A stretch of DNA of 17,771 nucleotides from Archaeoglobaceae archaeon (GTDB lineage: Archaea; Halobacteriota; Archaeoglobi; Archaeoglobales; Archaeoglobaceae): NCBI GenBank assembly GCA_027016055.1, contig JALWBF010000214.1:1-17771 (forward strand). The letters run 5' to 3'. Positions 1-7,123 of this stretch are shown piece by piece (within the stretch, counting starts at the first letter, position 1; the number at the start of each line of letters is the position of its first letter). The position numbers and the translations under genes are program-made. A model generated the notes under the pieces. It did not search any database. It saw only the letters and a list, made by a program, of their open reading frames with translations, and was not told the origin of the DNA.

Positions 1-131
1 TTCCCGAATTTGTCGGTGTCGACGGAAAAACATATAAATTGCGTAGAGAGGATGTAGTTGTGCTACCTGAGCTTAACGCTAAAGCTTTAATAAAAGATGG
101 AGTTGCAGAAGAGATAGAGGTGAAAGGATGA
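1..131 (+). CDS. GINS-family DNA replication protein, C-terminal end (partial)
   Basis: This is the 3' end of a gene that begins before the window. Reading from base 3 gives about 42 residues ending at a TGA at 129-131. The stretch (VGVDGKTYKL, then VVVLPELNAKALI) resembles the small C-terminal B domain of archaeal GINS subunits, where a 'dg..Y.l..gdvv.LP...a..Li..g.a' pattern is usual. GINS joins MCM helicase and the RecJ-like Cdc45 homologue in the archaeal replicative helicase. Its stop overlaps the start of the L44e gene (ATGA at 128-131), so the two are probably co-transcribed and translationally coupled. Only the tail is visible, so Gins51-like and Gins23-like cannot be told apart, and another small domain with a similar tail is possible. 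Confidence 0.55.
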   Translation, partial: PEFVGVDGKTYKLRREDVVVLPELNAKALIKDGVAEEIEVKG

Positions 132-409
132 AGTATCCGAAGAAGGTTAGGACGTTTTGTCCGTTCTGCGGAAGACACACGATTCATGAAGTTGAGAAGG
201 TAGGCAGGGGTAAGCAGAGCGCTCTCAAGTGGATCAACAGGCAAAAGAAGAGAAGAGGCAAGGTGGGTAACTTGGGTAAGTTCAGCAAGGTTCCCGGAGG
301 AGACAAGCCGACGAAAAGGGTTAACATAAGGTTTAGGTGCACGGAATGCAAGAAAGCGCATTGCAGACCGACTTGGAGAGTGAAGAGGTTTGAGTTGGTT
401 GAAAAGTAA
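128..409 (+). CDS. rpl44e: 50S ribosomal protein L44e (eL42)
   Basis: A 93-residue, very basic protein of the archaeal/eukaryotic large ribosomal subunit, which sits near the E site. Two zinc-binding pairs are visible: C11-P-F-C14 and C71-T-E-C74, the four-cysteine arrangement of L44e. The basic loop between them (WINRQKKRRGK) and the VPGGDKPTKR segment are typical of the family, and the length is normal for archaea. The ATG at 128 is preceded by a strong ribosome binding site, GAGGTGA, at 117-123. The start overlaps the stop of the upstream GINS-like gene, and S27e follows about 13 nt after its stop, giving a replication-translation cluster of the kind common in Euryarchaeota. Confidence 0.96.
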   Translation: MKYPKKVRTFCPFCGRHTIHEVEKVGRGKQSALKWINRQKKRRGKVGNLGKFSKVPGGDKPTKRVNIRFRCTECKKAHCRPTWRVKRFELVEK

Positions 410-422
410 GGGGGTGGTCGAG

Positions 423-605
423 TTGGAGGAGAGGAAGCCTAAGAGCAAGTTTCTGAAGGTTAAGTGCCCTGATTGCGAGAACGTTCAGGTGATCTTCGAC
501 CACCCCTCAACAGTGGTGAAATGTCTGGTTTGCGGGAGAACCTTAGCGGAACCGACCGGAGGGAAGGGGATAATTAAGGCTAAGATTCTTGACGTTCTCG
601 GCTAA
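423..605 (+). CDS. rps27e: 30S ribosomal protein S27e (eS27)
   Basis: A 60-residue zinc-ribbon protein of the small ribosomal subunit. With the start used here the ligands are C15-P-D-C18 and C34-L-V-C37, followed by the family-typical RTLAEPTGGKG segment. The start is not an ATG. The frame is open upstream to a TTG at 390 inside L44e and a GTG at 414, but homology begins at about ERKPKSKFLKV. I chose the TTG at 423 because GGGGGTGG (409-416) is a good ribosome binding site about 6 nt before it; the GTG at 414 would lie inside that site. The length fits archaeal S27e (about 60 residues). The gene follows L44e directly and ends six bases before the convergent cobS stop. Confidence 0.93.
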   Translation: MEERKPKSKFLKVKCPDCENVQVIFDHPSTVVKCLVCGRTLAEPTGGKGIIKAKILDVLG

Positions 606-614
606 CATTTTTTA
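606..614 (+). terminator. T-run between convergent S27e and cobS
   Basis: The six bases between the S27e stop (603-605) and the cobS stop (complement of 612-614) run into a six-T tract (608-613). Oligo-T stretches are the usual archaeal intrinsic termination signal, with no hairpin needed, so this could end the ribosomal transcript. It is short and overlaps the cobS stop, so the support is weak. Confidence 0.3.
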
Positions 615-1331
615 AACTAAACTAAACAGGATCAAACTGAAAGCGAAAACTATGCAGTTTAGAGCGCCTATTATATCCCCGTTCACACCGCCGAAAGATT
701 TCATTACGTATGATCTGTAGAGAACGCAGAGCATGATATTGAGAACGTTGATCCAAAGGATCTTCGGATAAATCCTTGCAAAGACCAATGTGAAAGCTAC
801 CGCAATTGTTAAACCTATCAGTAAGTCCTTTTTTCGGGCGAACTCCATCATATATGAAGCCATACCGCTCCAAATCGGTTTTGTTGTTGTTAACAGCAGA
901 AGCATTCCGAATTTTGACATCATCTGAGAATTCACGATTGCTACGACGATTTTATCCGATTCTAAGCTCATAAAAGCCTGCATGAGTGTGAAGATGTATA
1001 TGCAGACAGCAACCGTTCCTCCAACGCCGGTTTTCAGATCCTTCAAAGCCTTCATCTTTTTGTCCTTCGGTGCGAAGAGGGCATCTCCGAAATCCGCAAG
1101 CCCGTCGACATGATTTATGCCCTCCACGGCTAAATAGATTAAAACGGCAACGAACGTAATGTTCTTGGCGAGGGTTGCCAAGGCGAGGGTTGGAATGGCG
1201 ATGATTAAGCCCAAGATAATTCCGACGATCGGCAAAATCCAGAGGTTCCTTTTGAGAGCTTCGAAGCTTTCCGCATCCCTTCCAATCGGGAGAGTTGAGA
1301 AGAAGCCCAGAGCACCCTTCAAAAATTTCAT
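612..1331 (-). CDS. cobS: Adenosylcobinamide-GDP ribazoletransferase (cobalamin synthase)
   Basis: A 239-residue integral membrane enzyme that joins adenosylcobinamide-GDP to alpha-ribazole (or its phosphate), the last assembly step of adenosylcobalamin. The N-terminus has the family FFSTLPIGR signature (residues 10-18). The catalytic acidic block H74-x-D76-G-L-A-D80-F-G-D83 matches the CobS 'DGLADxxDal' motif and is followed by KDLKTGVGG (97-105). Several hydrophobic helices surround it (roughly 32-70, 106-120, 160-235), and the length is normal. Its ATG overlaps the ogt stop by four bases (ATGA on the minus strand, 1331-1328), so it is the last gene of a coupled four-gene operon. No other cobalamin genes lie in the window, so its partners (CobY or CobU, CobT) must be elsewhere. 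Confidence 0.93.
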   Translation of the reverse strand: MKFLKGALGFFSTLPIGRDAESFEALKRNLWILPIVGIILGLIIAIPTLALATLAKNITFVAVLIYLAVEGINHVDGLADFGDALFAPKDKKMKALKDLKTGVGGTVAVCIYIFTLMQAFMSLESDKIVVAIVNSQMMSKFGMLLLLTTTKPIWSGMASYMMEFARKKDLLIGLTIAVAFTLVFARIYPKILWINVLNIMLCVLYRSYVMKSFGGVNGDIIGALNCIVFAFSLILFSLV

Positions 1332-1780
1332 AATTTTAATCCCTCAAGCCTGAGCAACTCCCTTTTGATTTCTATTCCGGCACTGAATCCGCCCAAGCCG
1401 TTTTTGGCTACAACCCTGTGGCACGGAATAATGACGGGCGTAGGATTTCTCTTTAAAGCCTGTCCTATAGCTCGTGGGGATGTGTTAAGCCTTTCGGCAA
1501 GTTCCTTGTATGTGATGGTGCTTCCGTATGGTATGGTTCTCGTTTCCTCCAAAACCACCCTAACGAAATCAGATAGCTCGAACAGATTTACGCCGTAACT
1601 GTTGAAATCTACTTTCTCTCCTGAGAAATACCTTTCCAAATCCTGTTTGAGCGATTTAGCCGTATCTGACTGAATGTTCTCGTAAAAGGGATTATCGCTG
1701 AAGGTAACCTTAACAACCCTCTCATCCTTCAAAACTACGTTTACGAACTTTATCCACCGAACGCTTATTACCTCAAGCAT
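1328..1780 (-). CDS. ogt: Methylated-DNA--protein-cysteine methyltransferase (O6-alkylguanine repair)
   Basis: A 150-residue suicide DNA-repair protein that moves alkyl groups from O6-alkylguanine to its own cysteine. The active-site motif PCHRV is present with C120 as the acceptor. The DNA-binding helix contains S-P-R103-A-I-G, where R103 corresponds to the arginine finger of the human enzyme, and Y91 in the TYKELA segment corresponds to the tyrosine that helps flip the base. The tail GGFSAGIEIKRELL is typical. Length fits the short Ada-C/Ogt form. The gene overlaps nadM by 8 nt and cobS by 4 nt, so the three are almost surely on one mRNA. High temperature speeds DNA alkylation damage, but the link to NAD and cobalamin genes here is probably only operon packing. 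Confidence 0.95.
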   Translation of the reverse strand: MLEVISVRWIKFVNVVLKDERVVKVTFSDNPFYENIQSDTAKSLKQDLERYFSGEKVDFNSYGVNLFELSDFVRVVLEETRTIPYGSTITYKELAERLNTSPRAIGQALKRNPTPVIIPCHRVVAKNGLGGFSAGIEIKRELLRLEGLKL

Positions 1781-2294
1781 CCTTGCCCGCTATCTCCCTT
1801 ATCCTTTCGATCCCGCCTATCTGCTTTATAACCTCAGCAACAGATTTCGGCACCAAGTCCTCCCATCTTTCTCCCTTAAGCATTCTTCTCCTTATCTCCG
1901 TTCCCTGATACTCGTTGCGATTATACATCTCGGTCGTTTTAACCTTGAATCCAGCCTCTTTGAACAGCCTTATTACGAGGGGGTTGTTCGAAAAAACTAT
2001 GTCGAACGGAGGAACCATAGAGCAAACGTGGGAAACCCAGAGGCTGTTTCTGTATATGTCCTCAAGCGGTATTATATAAACCCTCTTCTTCAGTTCCGGA
2101 TCTATCTCATCCAAAGCCCTCGAAACCATCAAAACCCTTTCCCCAGCAGTGAAGGGATTCTCAAGCGTGTGGCTTTCCTGAGCGCTCCCTATTGCTATTA
2201 TCAACTCATCGACCTCGTAGACTATATGTCTGATCACGTTATGATGCCCCAAGTGATACGGCTGAAATCTGCCGATGAAGAAGCCCCTAATCAT
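1773..2294 (-). CDS. nadM: Nicotinamide-nucleotide adenylyltransferase (archaeal NadM)
   Basis: A 173-residue cytoplasmic enzyme that makes NAD+ from NMN and ATP. It carries the nucleotidyltransferase signature GRFQPYHLGHH (residues 8-18), the HxGH-type ATP site, and near the C-terminus the GTEIRRRM segment matching the archaeal SGTxIR motif. Length agrees with the hexameric archaeal enzymes (about 170-180 residues). The ATG at 2294 is preceded on the minus strand by a clear ribosome binding site (GAGGTGG, complement of about 2299-2305) inside the 3' end of the TIM-barrel gene, which it overlaps by 8 nt. A separate fused NUDIX domain, as in some bacteria, is absent. Confidence 0.95.
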   Translation of the reverse strand: MIRGFFIGRFQPYHLGHHNVIRHIVYEVDELIIAIGSAQESHTLENPFTAGERVLMVSRALDEIDPELKKRVYIIPLEDIYRNSLWVSHVCSMVPPFDIVFSNNPLVIRLFKEAGFKVKTTEMYNRNEYQGTEIRRRMLKGERWEDLVPKSVAEVIKQIGGIERIREIAGKDA

Positions 2295-3057
2295 GTTTCC
2301 ACCTCTTCATCAGATAATCTTTGGACTTAAGCATAGCCTCCTCATTTCTAACTTCAAGCGTTAGATATCCATTATAATTTTTTGGGATAACGCTTAAATC
2401 AACATTTCCTTCACCCAAAGCTAAGTGCTCGTCCAGTTCTCCTTTGTTATCGTGAAGATGAATGTTCACAACCCTATCGAACCAATTCAAAAATATCTCG
2501 TGACCTTCTCTGCAGTTGTAGTGACCGACATCGAAGGTGAGCTTAAGATCCGTTTTTTCAAGCAAAATTTCTATAGCCTTCCTTAAGCTCTCATCGAGCG
2601 AAATTGTATTTTCCAATGCTAACATATCGCATTCCGTATCCCTCAAAAAACTTAGCATCTCGGTCGTGAGAACCTTATAATTATGCTTCGAATACAAATC
2701 CTTAGGAAAGATGAAACCTCTTGCGGTAATAAATCCGGGATTCCAGCCTATATGGAAGGTTACAACTTTGGCATCACATCTTTCGGCGTAATGTATAACC
2801 CTTCTAAGTTCTTCATAACTTGCCTTCCTCATCGTTCTGCTTACCGATATGAAGTTAGTTGAAGCGGCCGGAGCATGCAGAAGGATATCGACATCATAAC
2901 TCTCCTTAAGCTCCAAAAGCTCGGCATAGGATAGATTCTCCATACTGTATAGGGGGTGATCCATGAGGATTTCAACGTGAGAAAAGCGGTGCTTCGAAGC
3001 GAATTCGAAAGCTTCTTTCGGCTTATGCGCTACATCGGGCTGGATTCCTAATTTCAT
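2287..3057 (-). CDS. Sugar phosphate isomerase/epimerase-like TIM-barrel protein (AP endonuclease 2 family)
   Basis: A 256-residue predicted TIM barrel of the xylose isomerase-like / AP endonuclease family 2 fold (COG1082-like). Landmarks of the metal site are visible: H61 in a LLHAP strand, H102 in VTFHIGW, E149 in LALENT, D176 and H179 in TFDVGHY, the IHLHD strand at 199-203, and the HLALGEGNVD segment at 211-220. These are the usual Glu/Asp/His ligands of the superfamily. The true substrate cannot be read from the sequence: sugar isomerase, epimerase and endonuclease IV-like roles are all possible, though the GEG pattern favours the isomerase/epimerase branch. It is the first gene of the minus-strand operon with nadM, ogt and cobS. 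Confidence 0.8.
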   Translation of the reverse strand: MKLGIQPDVAHKPKEAFEFASKHRFSHVEILMDHPLYSMENLSYAELLELKESYDVDILLHAPAASTNFISVSRTMRKASYEELRRVIHYAERCDAKVVTFHIGWNPGFITARGFIFPKDLYSKHNYKVLTTEMLSFLRDTECDMLALENTISLDESLRKAIEILLEKTDLKLTFDVGHYNCREGHEIFLNWFDRVVNIHLHDNKGELDEHLALGEGNVDLSVIPKNYNGYLTLEVRNEEAMLKSKDYLMKRWKHD

Positions 3058-3098
3058 CGAATTTTGTTAAACGACCATTTTTTGAACTTTACGGAATG

Positions 3099-3106
3099 CT
3101 TAAATC
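3099..3106 (+). promoter_or_regulatory. TATA box of the radical SAM gene
   Basis: CTTAAATC is centred about 26 nt before the ATG at 3128, the spacing expected between an archaeal TATA box and a transcription start. No ribosome binding site lies before the ATG, so a leaderless mRNA is likely. The same ten bases (GCTTAAATCG) occur at 7058-7067, there serving argS on the other strand. Confidence 0.5.
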
Positions 3107-3127
3107 GATTGAAATCAACGCTATAAT

Positions 3128-4129
3128 ATGATCGTCGAATCCTATCTATACGAGAAGGAAAACGACACTGTTATCTGTAAAACCTGCATGCACAGATGTA
3201 AGCTCAAACCGGGTAAATGGGGGATATGCAGAGTTAGGAAGAATGAGGATGGAGTTCTTAAGGTTTACAACTACGGTTTGGTTTCATCAGTTGCGTTGGA
3301 TCCGATCGAAAAAAAGCCTTTGCACAACTTTAAGCCGGGAAGTGCGGTTTTATCGTTCGGCGGTGTAAGCTGTAACTTCAGATGCAAGCACTGCCAGAAC
3401 TACACGATATCGTTCGCTGATTTGAGCTATCCTTACGTTAGGGAATACACTCCCGAAGAAATTTTGGAGCTTACGAAGAAAAACAGGGCTGACGGAATAG
3501 CTTGGACATACAACGAGCCTTCGATCTGGCACGAATTCGCATTGGATTCGAGCAAACTCGTTAAGAAGGAAGGATATTACGTCGTATACGTTACAAACGG
3601 TTATATGAGTTTTGAAGCGATAGATCAGTTTGAAGGTATCTTGGATGCCGCCAACGTCGATGTTAAGGCTTTCAACGAAGATTTCTACAAGCGAATATGC
3701 AAGGCTAAACTTGAAAACGTGCTTAAAAGCGTTGAATACATGCACAAAAAGGGAATATTCTTGGAGCTGACGTATTTGGTTATTCCGGGGGAAAACGATT
3801 CGATGGAGGAAATAAGGGAGTTCGCGGAATGGGTTTACGGATTAAGCAAGAAAATTCCGGTTCACTTCTCAAGGTTCCATCCCGATCATCAGATGCTCGA
3901 CAAGCCGCCCACTCCCGTTTCAACGCTCGAAAGGGCTATAGAGGTTGCAAAGGATGTCGGACTCGAATACGTTTACATAGGAAACGTCTGGGGGCATAGG
4001 TATGAAGACACATACTGCCCGAACTGCGGGCATCTTCTGATAGATAGGGACGGATTTTACATCGTCCGAATGGATTTAGACGGAAACAGATGCCCGGAGT
4101 GCGGATACAAGCAAAATATAATATTATAA
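3128..4129 (+). CDS. amrS: AmmeMemoRadiSam-system radical SAM protein (AmrS, PflA-like)
   Basis: A 333-residue radical S-adenosylmethionine protein. The 4Fe-4S motif is C82-N-F-R-C86-K-H-C89, preceded by LSFGGVS; the core barrel continues to about residue 290. The N-terminal part has its own cysteine-rich segment (C17, C20, C24 and C34 in the CKTCMHRC...GICRVR region), and the C-terminus ends with a zinc-ribbon-like pair, C297-P-N-C300 and C322-P-E-C325. This architecture and the TYNEPSIW segment are those of the radical SAM member of the AmmeMemoRadiSam trio, which also includes Memo-like and AMMECR1 proteins. The reaction is not established. Neither partner is in this window, so the gene stands alone. 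It is annotated in many genomes as a pyruvate formate-lyase activating enzyme, but no formate-lyase gene is nearby and that activity is unlikely. Confidence 0.88.
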   Translation: MIVESYLYEKENDTVICKTCMHRCKLKPGKWGICRVRKNEDGVLKVYNYGLVSSVALDPIEKKPLHNFKPGSAVLSFGGVSCNFRCKHCQNYTISFADLSYPYVREYTPEEILELTKKNRADGIAWTYNEPSIWHEFALDSSKLVKKEGYYVVYVTNGYMSFEAIDQFEGILDAANVDVKAFNEDFYKRICKAKLENVLKSVEYMHKKGIFLELTYLVIPGENDSMEEIREFAEWVYGLSKKIPVHFSRFHPDHQMLDKPPTPVSTLERAIEVAKDVGLEYVYIGNVWGHRYEDTYCPNCGHLLIDRDGFYIVRMDLDGNRCPECGYKQNIIL

Positions 4130-4915
4130 TTCGGTTGCATTCTTAGCTTCTTCCGGCAGTTTTATCAAAACCGGCTTGTTGTGATCGTAAAACTCCACTG
4201 TCGTCTTCATAGTTTCTTCAATGCTGACATTTCCCTTGAGTGATCCGATCGAAATTTTCATCGGCATCTCCATGACCGTCAAAATTTCGCTTTTAATCGG
4301 ATAAAACGTATCCTTTGCAATCCACTCCTTAATTACGACCTCTTTTAGCATATGCTTAAGCAGACTCTTGTTTTGCGGAACGTTTGATGTATTTTCCATG
4401 TATTCTACGAACTTATCGAGATCAGGCTTTAACTTTAGAACGTAGCAGTCTATTCCGTTTACCTTTTCATCGGATAGCTTTTCAACCTTCGAGAAACTCA
4501 AAAGTTCGGTTTGCTGATCTATCTGATTGTTACGAATCCAGAAATCGTTTCGCAACTTCTTCTTAAACCAGACAGATGCTCCATTGGATTTTATGTAGGC
4601 CGTATCGTTGATAACGTATGTCTCTGATTCCATACTGTAGGTTCGTCCGAACTGGTTGATGACTGTATGAACATCAATATACATTCTTTTATTTATGAGA
4701 TCGATTGCTCCGGTTGCGTTTGATATCATCGTCGACTTCCCCGATTCGTTTCCAAATATCAGTTGAGATTGGACGGTCATTTTAAATCTATATGTTTTTA
4801 TATTTTTTGATGATTCAATAGCTTTCTGCTTTATCACATCCGGACTAACGCTCTGAACGCATAGGCAACTCAACAAAGCTCCGAGCAGAACCGTTACAAC
4901 AACGAACTTCCTCAT
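4124..4915 (-). CDS. Predicted LolA-like lipoprotein
   Basis: A 263-residue predicted exported lipoprotein. I place the start at the ATG at 4915 rather than at the upstream in-frame start at 4942, because a good ribosome binding site (GGTGGGG, 6 nt upstream) precedes 4915 and the protein then opens with a proper signal peptide: M-R-K, a hydrophobic stretch, and a lipobox L-L-S-C17 (a second cysteine, C19, follows). The mature part has alternating beta-rich segments and motifs such as IKTYRFKMTVQSQL, YVINDTAYIKS and CYVLKLKPD, resembling the archaeal proteins compared with outer membrane lipoprotein-sorting proteins (LolA/LppX-like half-barrel). With no outer membrane expected, a role in binding lipids or cell-envelope material is only a guess. 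It follows the hydrogenase protease gene by 30 nt, and its stop overlaps the stop of the convergent radical SAM gene. Confidence 0.7.
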   Translation of the reverse strand: MRKFVVVTVLLGALLSCLCVQSVSPDVIKQKAIESSKNIKTYRFKMTVQSQLIFGNESGKSTMISNATGAIDLINKRMYIDVHTVINQFGRTYSMESETYVINDTAYIKSNGASVWFKKKLRNDFWIRNNQIDQQTELLSFSKVEKLSDEKVNGIDCYVLKLKPDLDKFVEYMENTSNVPQNKSLLKHMLKEVVIKEWIAKDTFYPIKSEILTVMEMPMKISIGSLKGNVSIEETMKTTVEFYDHNKPVLIKLPEEAKNATEL

Positions 4916-4945
4916 TTCAACCCCACCAAACGTTAATAACACTTT

Positions 4946-5383
4946 TTAAATTTTAAGTTCTTCCATTATGAGCTCCAAAGCCTTCGGAATAGCCTTCCTT
5001 ACGCTTTCGGATAACCCTATTCCGATCTCAATTTTTTCGACTTCTATTCCAATGATAACTATCTCCGGAAGATCCATAAACTTCCCAGCCATGTTCATCA
5101 AAAAAGTGAAGTCCACATCGTGCATCGAAACTATTCTTCTGCTCTCACATATTTCTTTGGGATCTATCTTTACCACATCTCCCGGCTTTCCGAAGCCCTT
5201 GACTGCATCTACAACTATCACCTTATCGTATTCAAGCATGGTGTTCAGTATGTCAACTCCCATAGTTCCGCAGTCGTAAATGTCCGCATCCACATTCATT
5301 TTCTTCAGCTCGTTGATTACAGCTACACCAACGCCCTCATCACCCATCAGTATGTTTCCTATTCCGATTACAGCCACCTTCAT
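4946..5383 (-). CDS. Hydrogenase maturation protease (HycI/HyaD family)
   Basis: A 145-residue endopeptidase that trims the C-terminus of a [NiFe]-hydrogenase large subunit after nickel insertion. The N-terminal VIGIGNILMGDEGVG signature is clear, and the three nickel-sensing ligands of the family are all present: E16, D59 in VIVVDAVKG, and H88 in SMHDVDF. Length is normal. The start is set at the ATG at 5383, one base after the argS TAG (5387-5385); a TTG at 5398 would add five residues and overlap argS. No hydrogenase structural gene lies in the window, so the substrate is encoded elsewhere. The coupling to argS looks like transcriptional packing rather than shared function. Confidence 0.92.
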   Translation of the reverse strand: MKVAVIGIGNILMGDEGVGVAVINELKKMNVDADIYDCGTMGVDILNTMLEYDKVIVVDAVKGFGKPGDVVKIDPKEICESRRIVSMHDVDFTFLMNMAGKFMDLPEIVIIGIEVEKIEIGIGLSESVRKAIPKALELIMEELKI

Positions 5384-5384
5384 G

Positions 5385-7037
5385 CTACATCCGCTCAAGC
5401 GGTTCGATTCCGAGCAGTTCGAGTCCGTTCCTTAGGACTATTCTCGTAGCATCTACAATAGCCAATCTGTGCATCCTCAACTCGCTGTCAGCCTTAAGCA
5501 CCGGATGATCCCTGTAAAAATCGTTGAAAGCGTTCGCAACTTTTAGTAAGTAATCGGCGAATATGTTCGGCTTGAGTTCGTTCACGACTCTAAGAACCAT
5601 GTATGAGAACTTCGACAGCAGAACTACGAGTTTTCTTTCTAAAGGAGTGCACAGATCTCCTTTGAAGTCCAAATCCGGCATACCGCTTTCAACAGCTTTC
5701 CTTAGAATCGAACAACATCTCGCATGGGAGTATTGGATGTAGCTTGCTGTTTGTCTTTCGAAATCTAGAGCCTTCCGCCAGTCGAAGACCATCGGCTTCT
5801 CCGGTGCTATTTTTACGAAATCGAATCTCAGAGCTCCGATCGCAACAGCTCTTGCTATGTGTTCCTTCTCCTCCTCATTTAACTCTTTTCTTCCCTCAAC
5901 TATCTTCTTAGCCTCCTCGTAAACCTTCTCTATAAGCTCATCTGCGGAGATGAACTTCCCCTTCCTCGTGCTCATCGATCCTTCGGGCAGAGAGACGAAT
6001 TCAAAGAACACTATTTCTGGCGGTTTCAATCCGAGCAATCTAAGTATATCCTGCAGTTGCCTTCCTACGAGCTTGTGATCCGCTCCCAGCACGTTTATAA
6101 ATCGCTCAAAGTTTTCGTTTTTCCAGAGATGGTAGGCAAGATCCCTCGTAACGTAAAGAGTCGTGCCGTTTTCCCTTCTAACCACAACCTCCTTCTCGTA
6201 ACCCAAATCGCTCAAATCGATTATCCAAGCACCATCCTTCTTAAGCAATCCCTTCTCATCGAGCATCTTCAGAATCCTGTCGACGTAACCGTTCCTAACG
6301 AATTCGGATTCCCAAACGAACTCGTCGTGCTGAACGTTTAACTTTCGCAACGTCTCTTTAATCCCTTCAAGCGCGAGCTCGACGACTTCCCTAAAAAGCC
6401 TGATAGCTTCTTCATCCCCGCTTTCATACCTAATCATCAAATCCTCGACTTCCTTCTCGAGCTCCGGATTCTCTTCTATCTCCTTATTCATCTTTATGTA
6501 AGCTTCAACTATTGCGTGATCCGGCTTCTTCGATCTGTCTATTCCGAATCTCTTGTAGCCCAAAGCTGTAATCGCTATCTGCCTACCCATATCGTTGACG
6601 TAATACTGAGTTCTAACCTTTAACCCGGCTTTTCTCATTATCCTCGTAAGCGTATCCCCTATTATTGAATTCCTGATGTGTCCTATGTGCAGGGGACCAT
6701 CGGGATTAGCTGATGTATGCTCGATCAAAACTTCTCCCTTTATCTTCGGAGAGCCGTAGTCGTAATCCTGATCGAGAATCAAGTTAATCGTGTCCTCCAA
6801 GAACTCCTCACTTACGAAGAAGTTTATGTATCCGTTTACAACTTCGATGCTTCCAACGTATTCTCTCGGCTCAAGCTCGGCAACTATCTCTTCGGCAATC
6901 TCTTGAGGGCTTCTCTTCTGCTCCTTCGCAAGTTTAAAAGCTATGGTGCAAGCCAAGTCAGCGTGATCGCTTTCCTTAACGTATCTCTCATCAACGTTGA
7001 GCATCTTTAAAACTTCCCTCTTAAACCTCAGGAACAT
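5385..7037 (-). CDS. argS: Arginyl-tRNA synthetase
   Basis: A 550-residue class I aminoacyl-tRNA synthetase that charges tRNA-Arg. Domains in order: an N-terminal additional domain (about 1-100), the catalytic Rossmann fold with HIGH at 117-120 (ANPDGPLHIGHIRN), a KMSKS-like loop M355-S-T-R-K-G (SMSTRKGKF), and the C-terminal anticodon-binding DALR domain from about residue 440 (ASYIQYSHAR region). Length and order are typical of archaeal ArgRS. The ATG at 7037 has a TATA-like GATTTAAG about 25 nt upstream and no ribosome binding site, which suggests a leaderless transcript; an internal ATG at 7004 is a less likely start. The hydrogenase protease gene follows after one base. Confidence 0.96.
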   Translation of the reverse strand: MFLRFKREVLKMLNVDERYVKESDHADLACTIAFKLAKEQKRSPQEIAEEIVAELEPREYVGSIEVVNGYINFFVSEEFLEDTINLILDQDYDYGSPKIKGEVLIEHTSANPDGPLHIGHIRNSIIGDTLTRIMRKAGLKVRTQYYVNDMGRQIAITALGYKRFGIDRSKKPDHAIVEAYIKMNKEIEENPELEKEVEDLMIRYESGDEEAIRLFREVVELALEGIKETLRKLNVQHDEFVWESEFVRNGYVDRILKMLDEKGLLKKDGAWIIDLSDLGYEKEVVVRRENGTTLYVTRDLAYHLWKNENFERFINVLGADHKLVGRQLQDILRLLGLKPPEIVFFEFVSLPEGSMSTRKGKFISADELIEKVYEEAKKIVEGRKELNEEEKEHIARAVAIGALRFDFVKIAPEKPMVFDWRKALDFERQTASYIQYSHARCCSILRKAVESGMPDLDFKGDLCTPLERKLVVLLSKFSYMVLRVVNELKPNIFADYLLKVANAFNDFYRDHPVLKADSELRMHRLAIVDATRIVLRNGLELLGIEPLERM

Positions 7038-7058
7038 ATTTGCAGATTGAAAGCGGGG

Positions 7059-7066
7059 CTTAAATC
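7059..7066 (-). promoter_or_regulatory. TATA box of argS
   Basis: Read on the minus strand this is GATTTAAG, centred about 25 nt before the argS ATG at 7037. It shares the short divergent spacer 7038-7123 with the promoter of the mannosylglycerate operon. Confidence 0.45.
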
Positions 7067-7092
7067 GTTATCCTCTGAAGTATGTCCTAACC

Positions 7093-7100
7093 TTTATATA
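7093..7100 (+). promoter_or_regulatory. TATA box of the mannosylglycerate operon
   Basis: TTTATATA, preceded by CCTAACC as a possible BRE region, is centred about 27 nt before the mpgS ATG at 7124. It is the strongest TATA match in the window. No ribosome binding site separates it from the ATG, so the operon probably starts with a leaderless gene. Confidence 0.65.
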
Positions 7101-7123
7101 CCCTCAACTTTAAAATTCAGTTA

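Noticed and set aside
3350..3745. A 131-codon minus-strand open frame
   Set aside because: It is antisense to the radical SAM core, which carries intact cysteine motifs; the antisense product shows no protein-like pattern.
3128..4129. Pyruvate formate-lyase activating enzyme
   Set aside because: The extra N-terminal cysteine cluster and C-terminal zinc ribbon fit the AmmeMemoRadiSam protein, and no formate-lyase gene is present.
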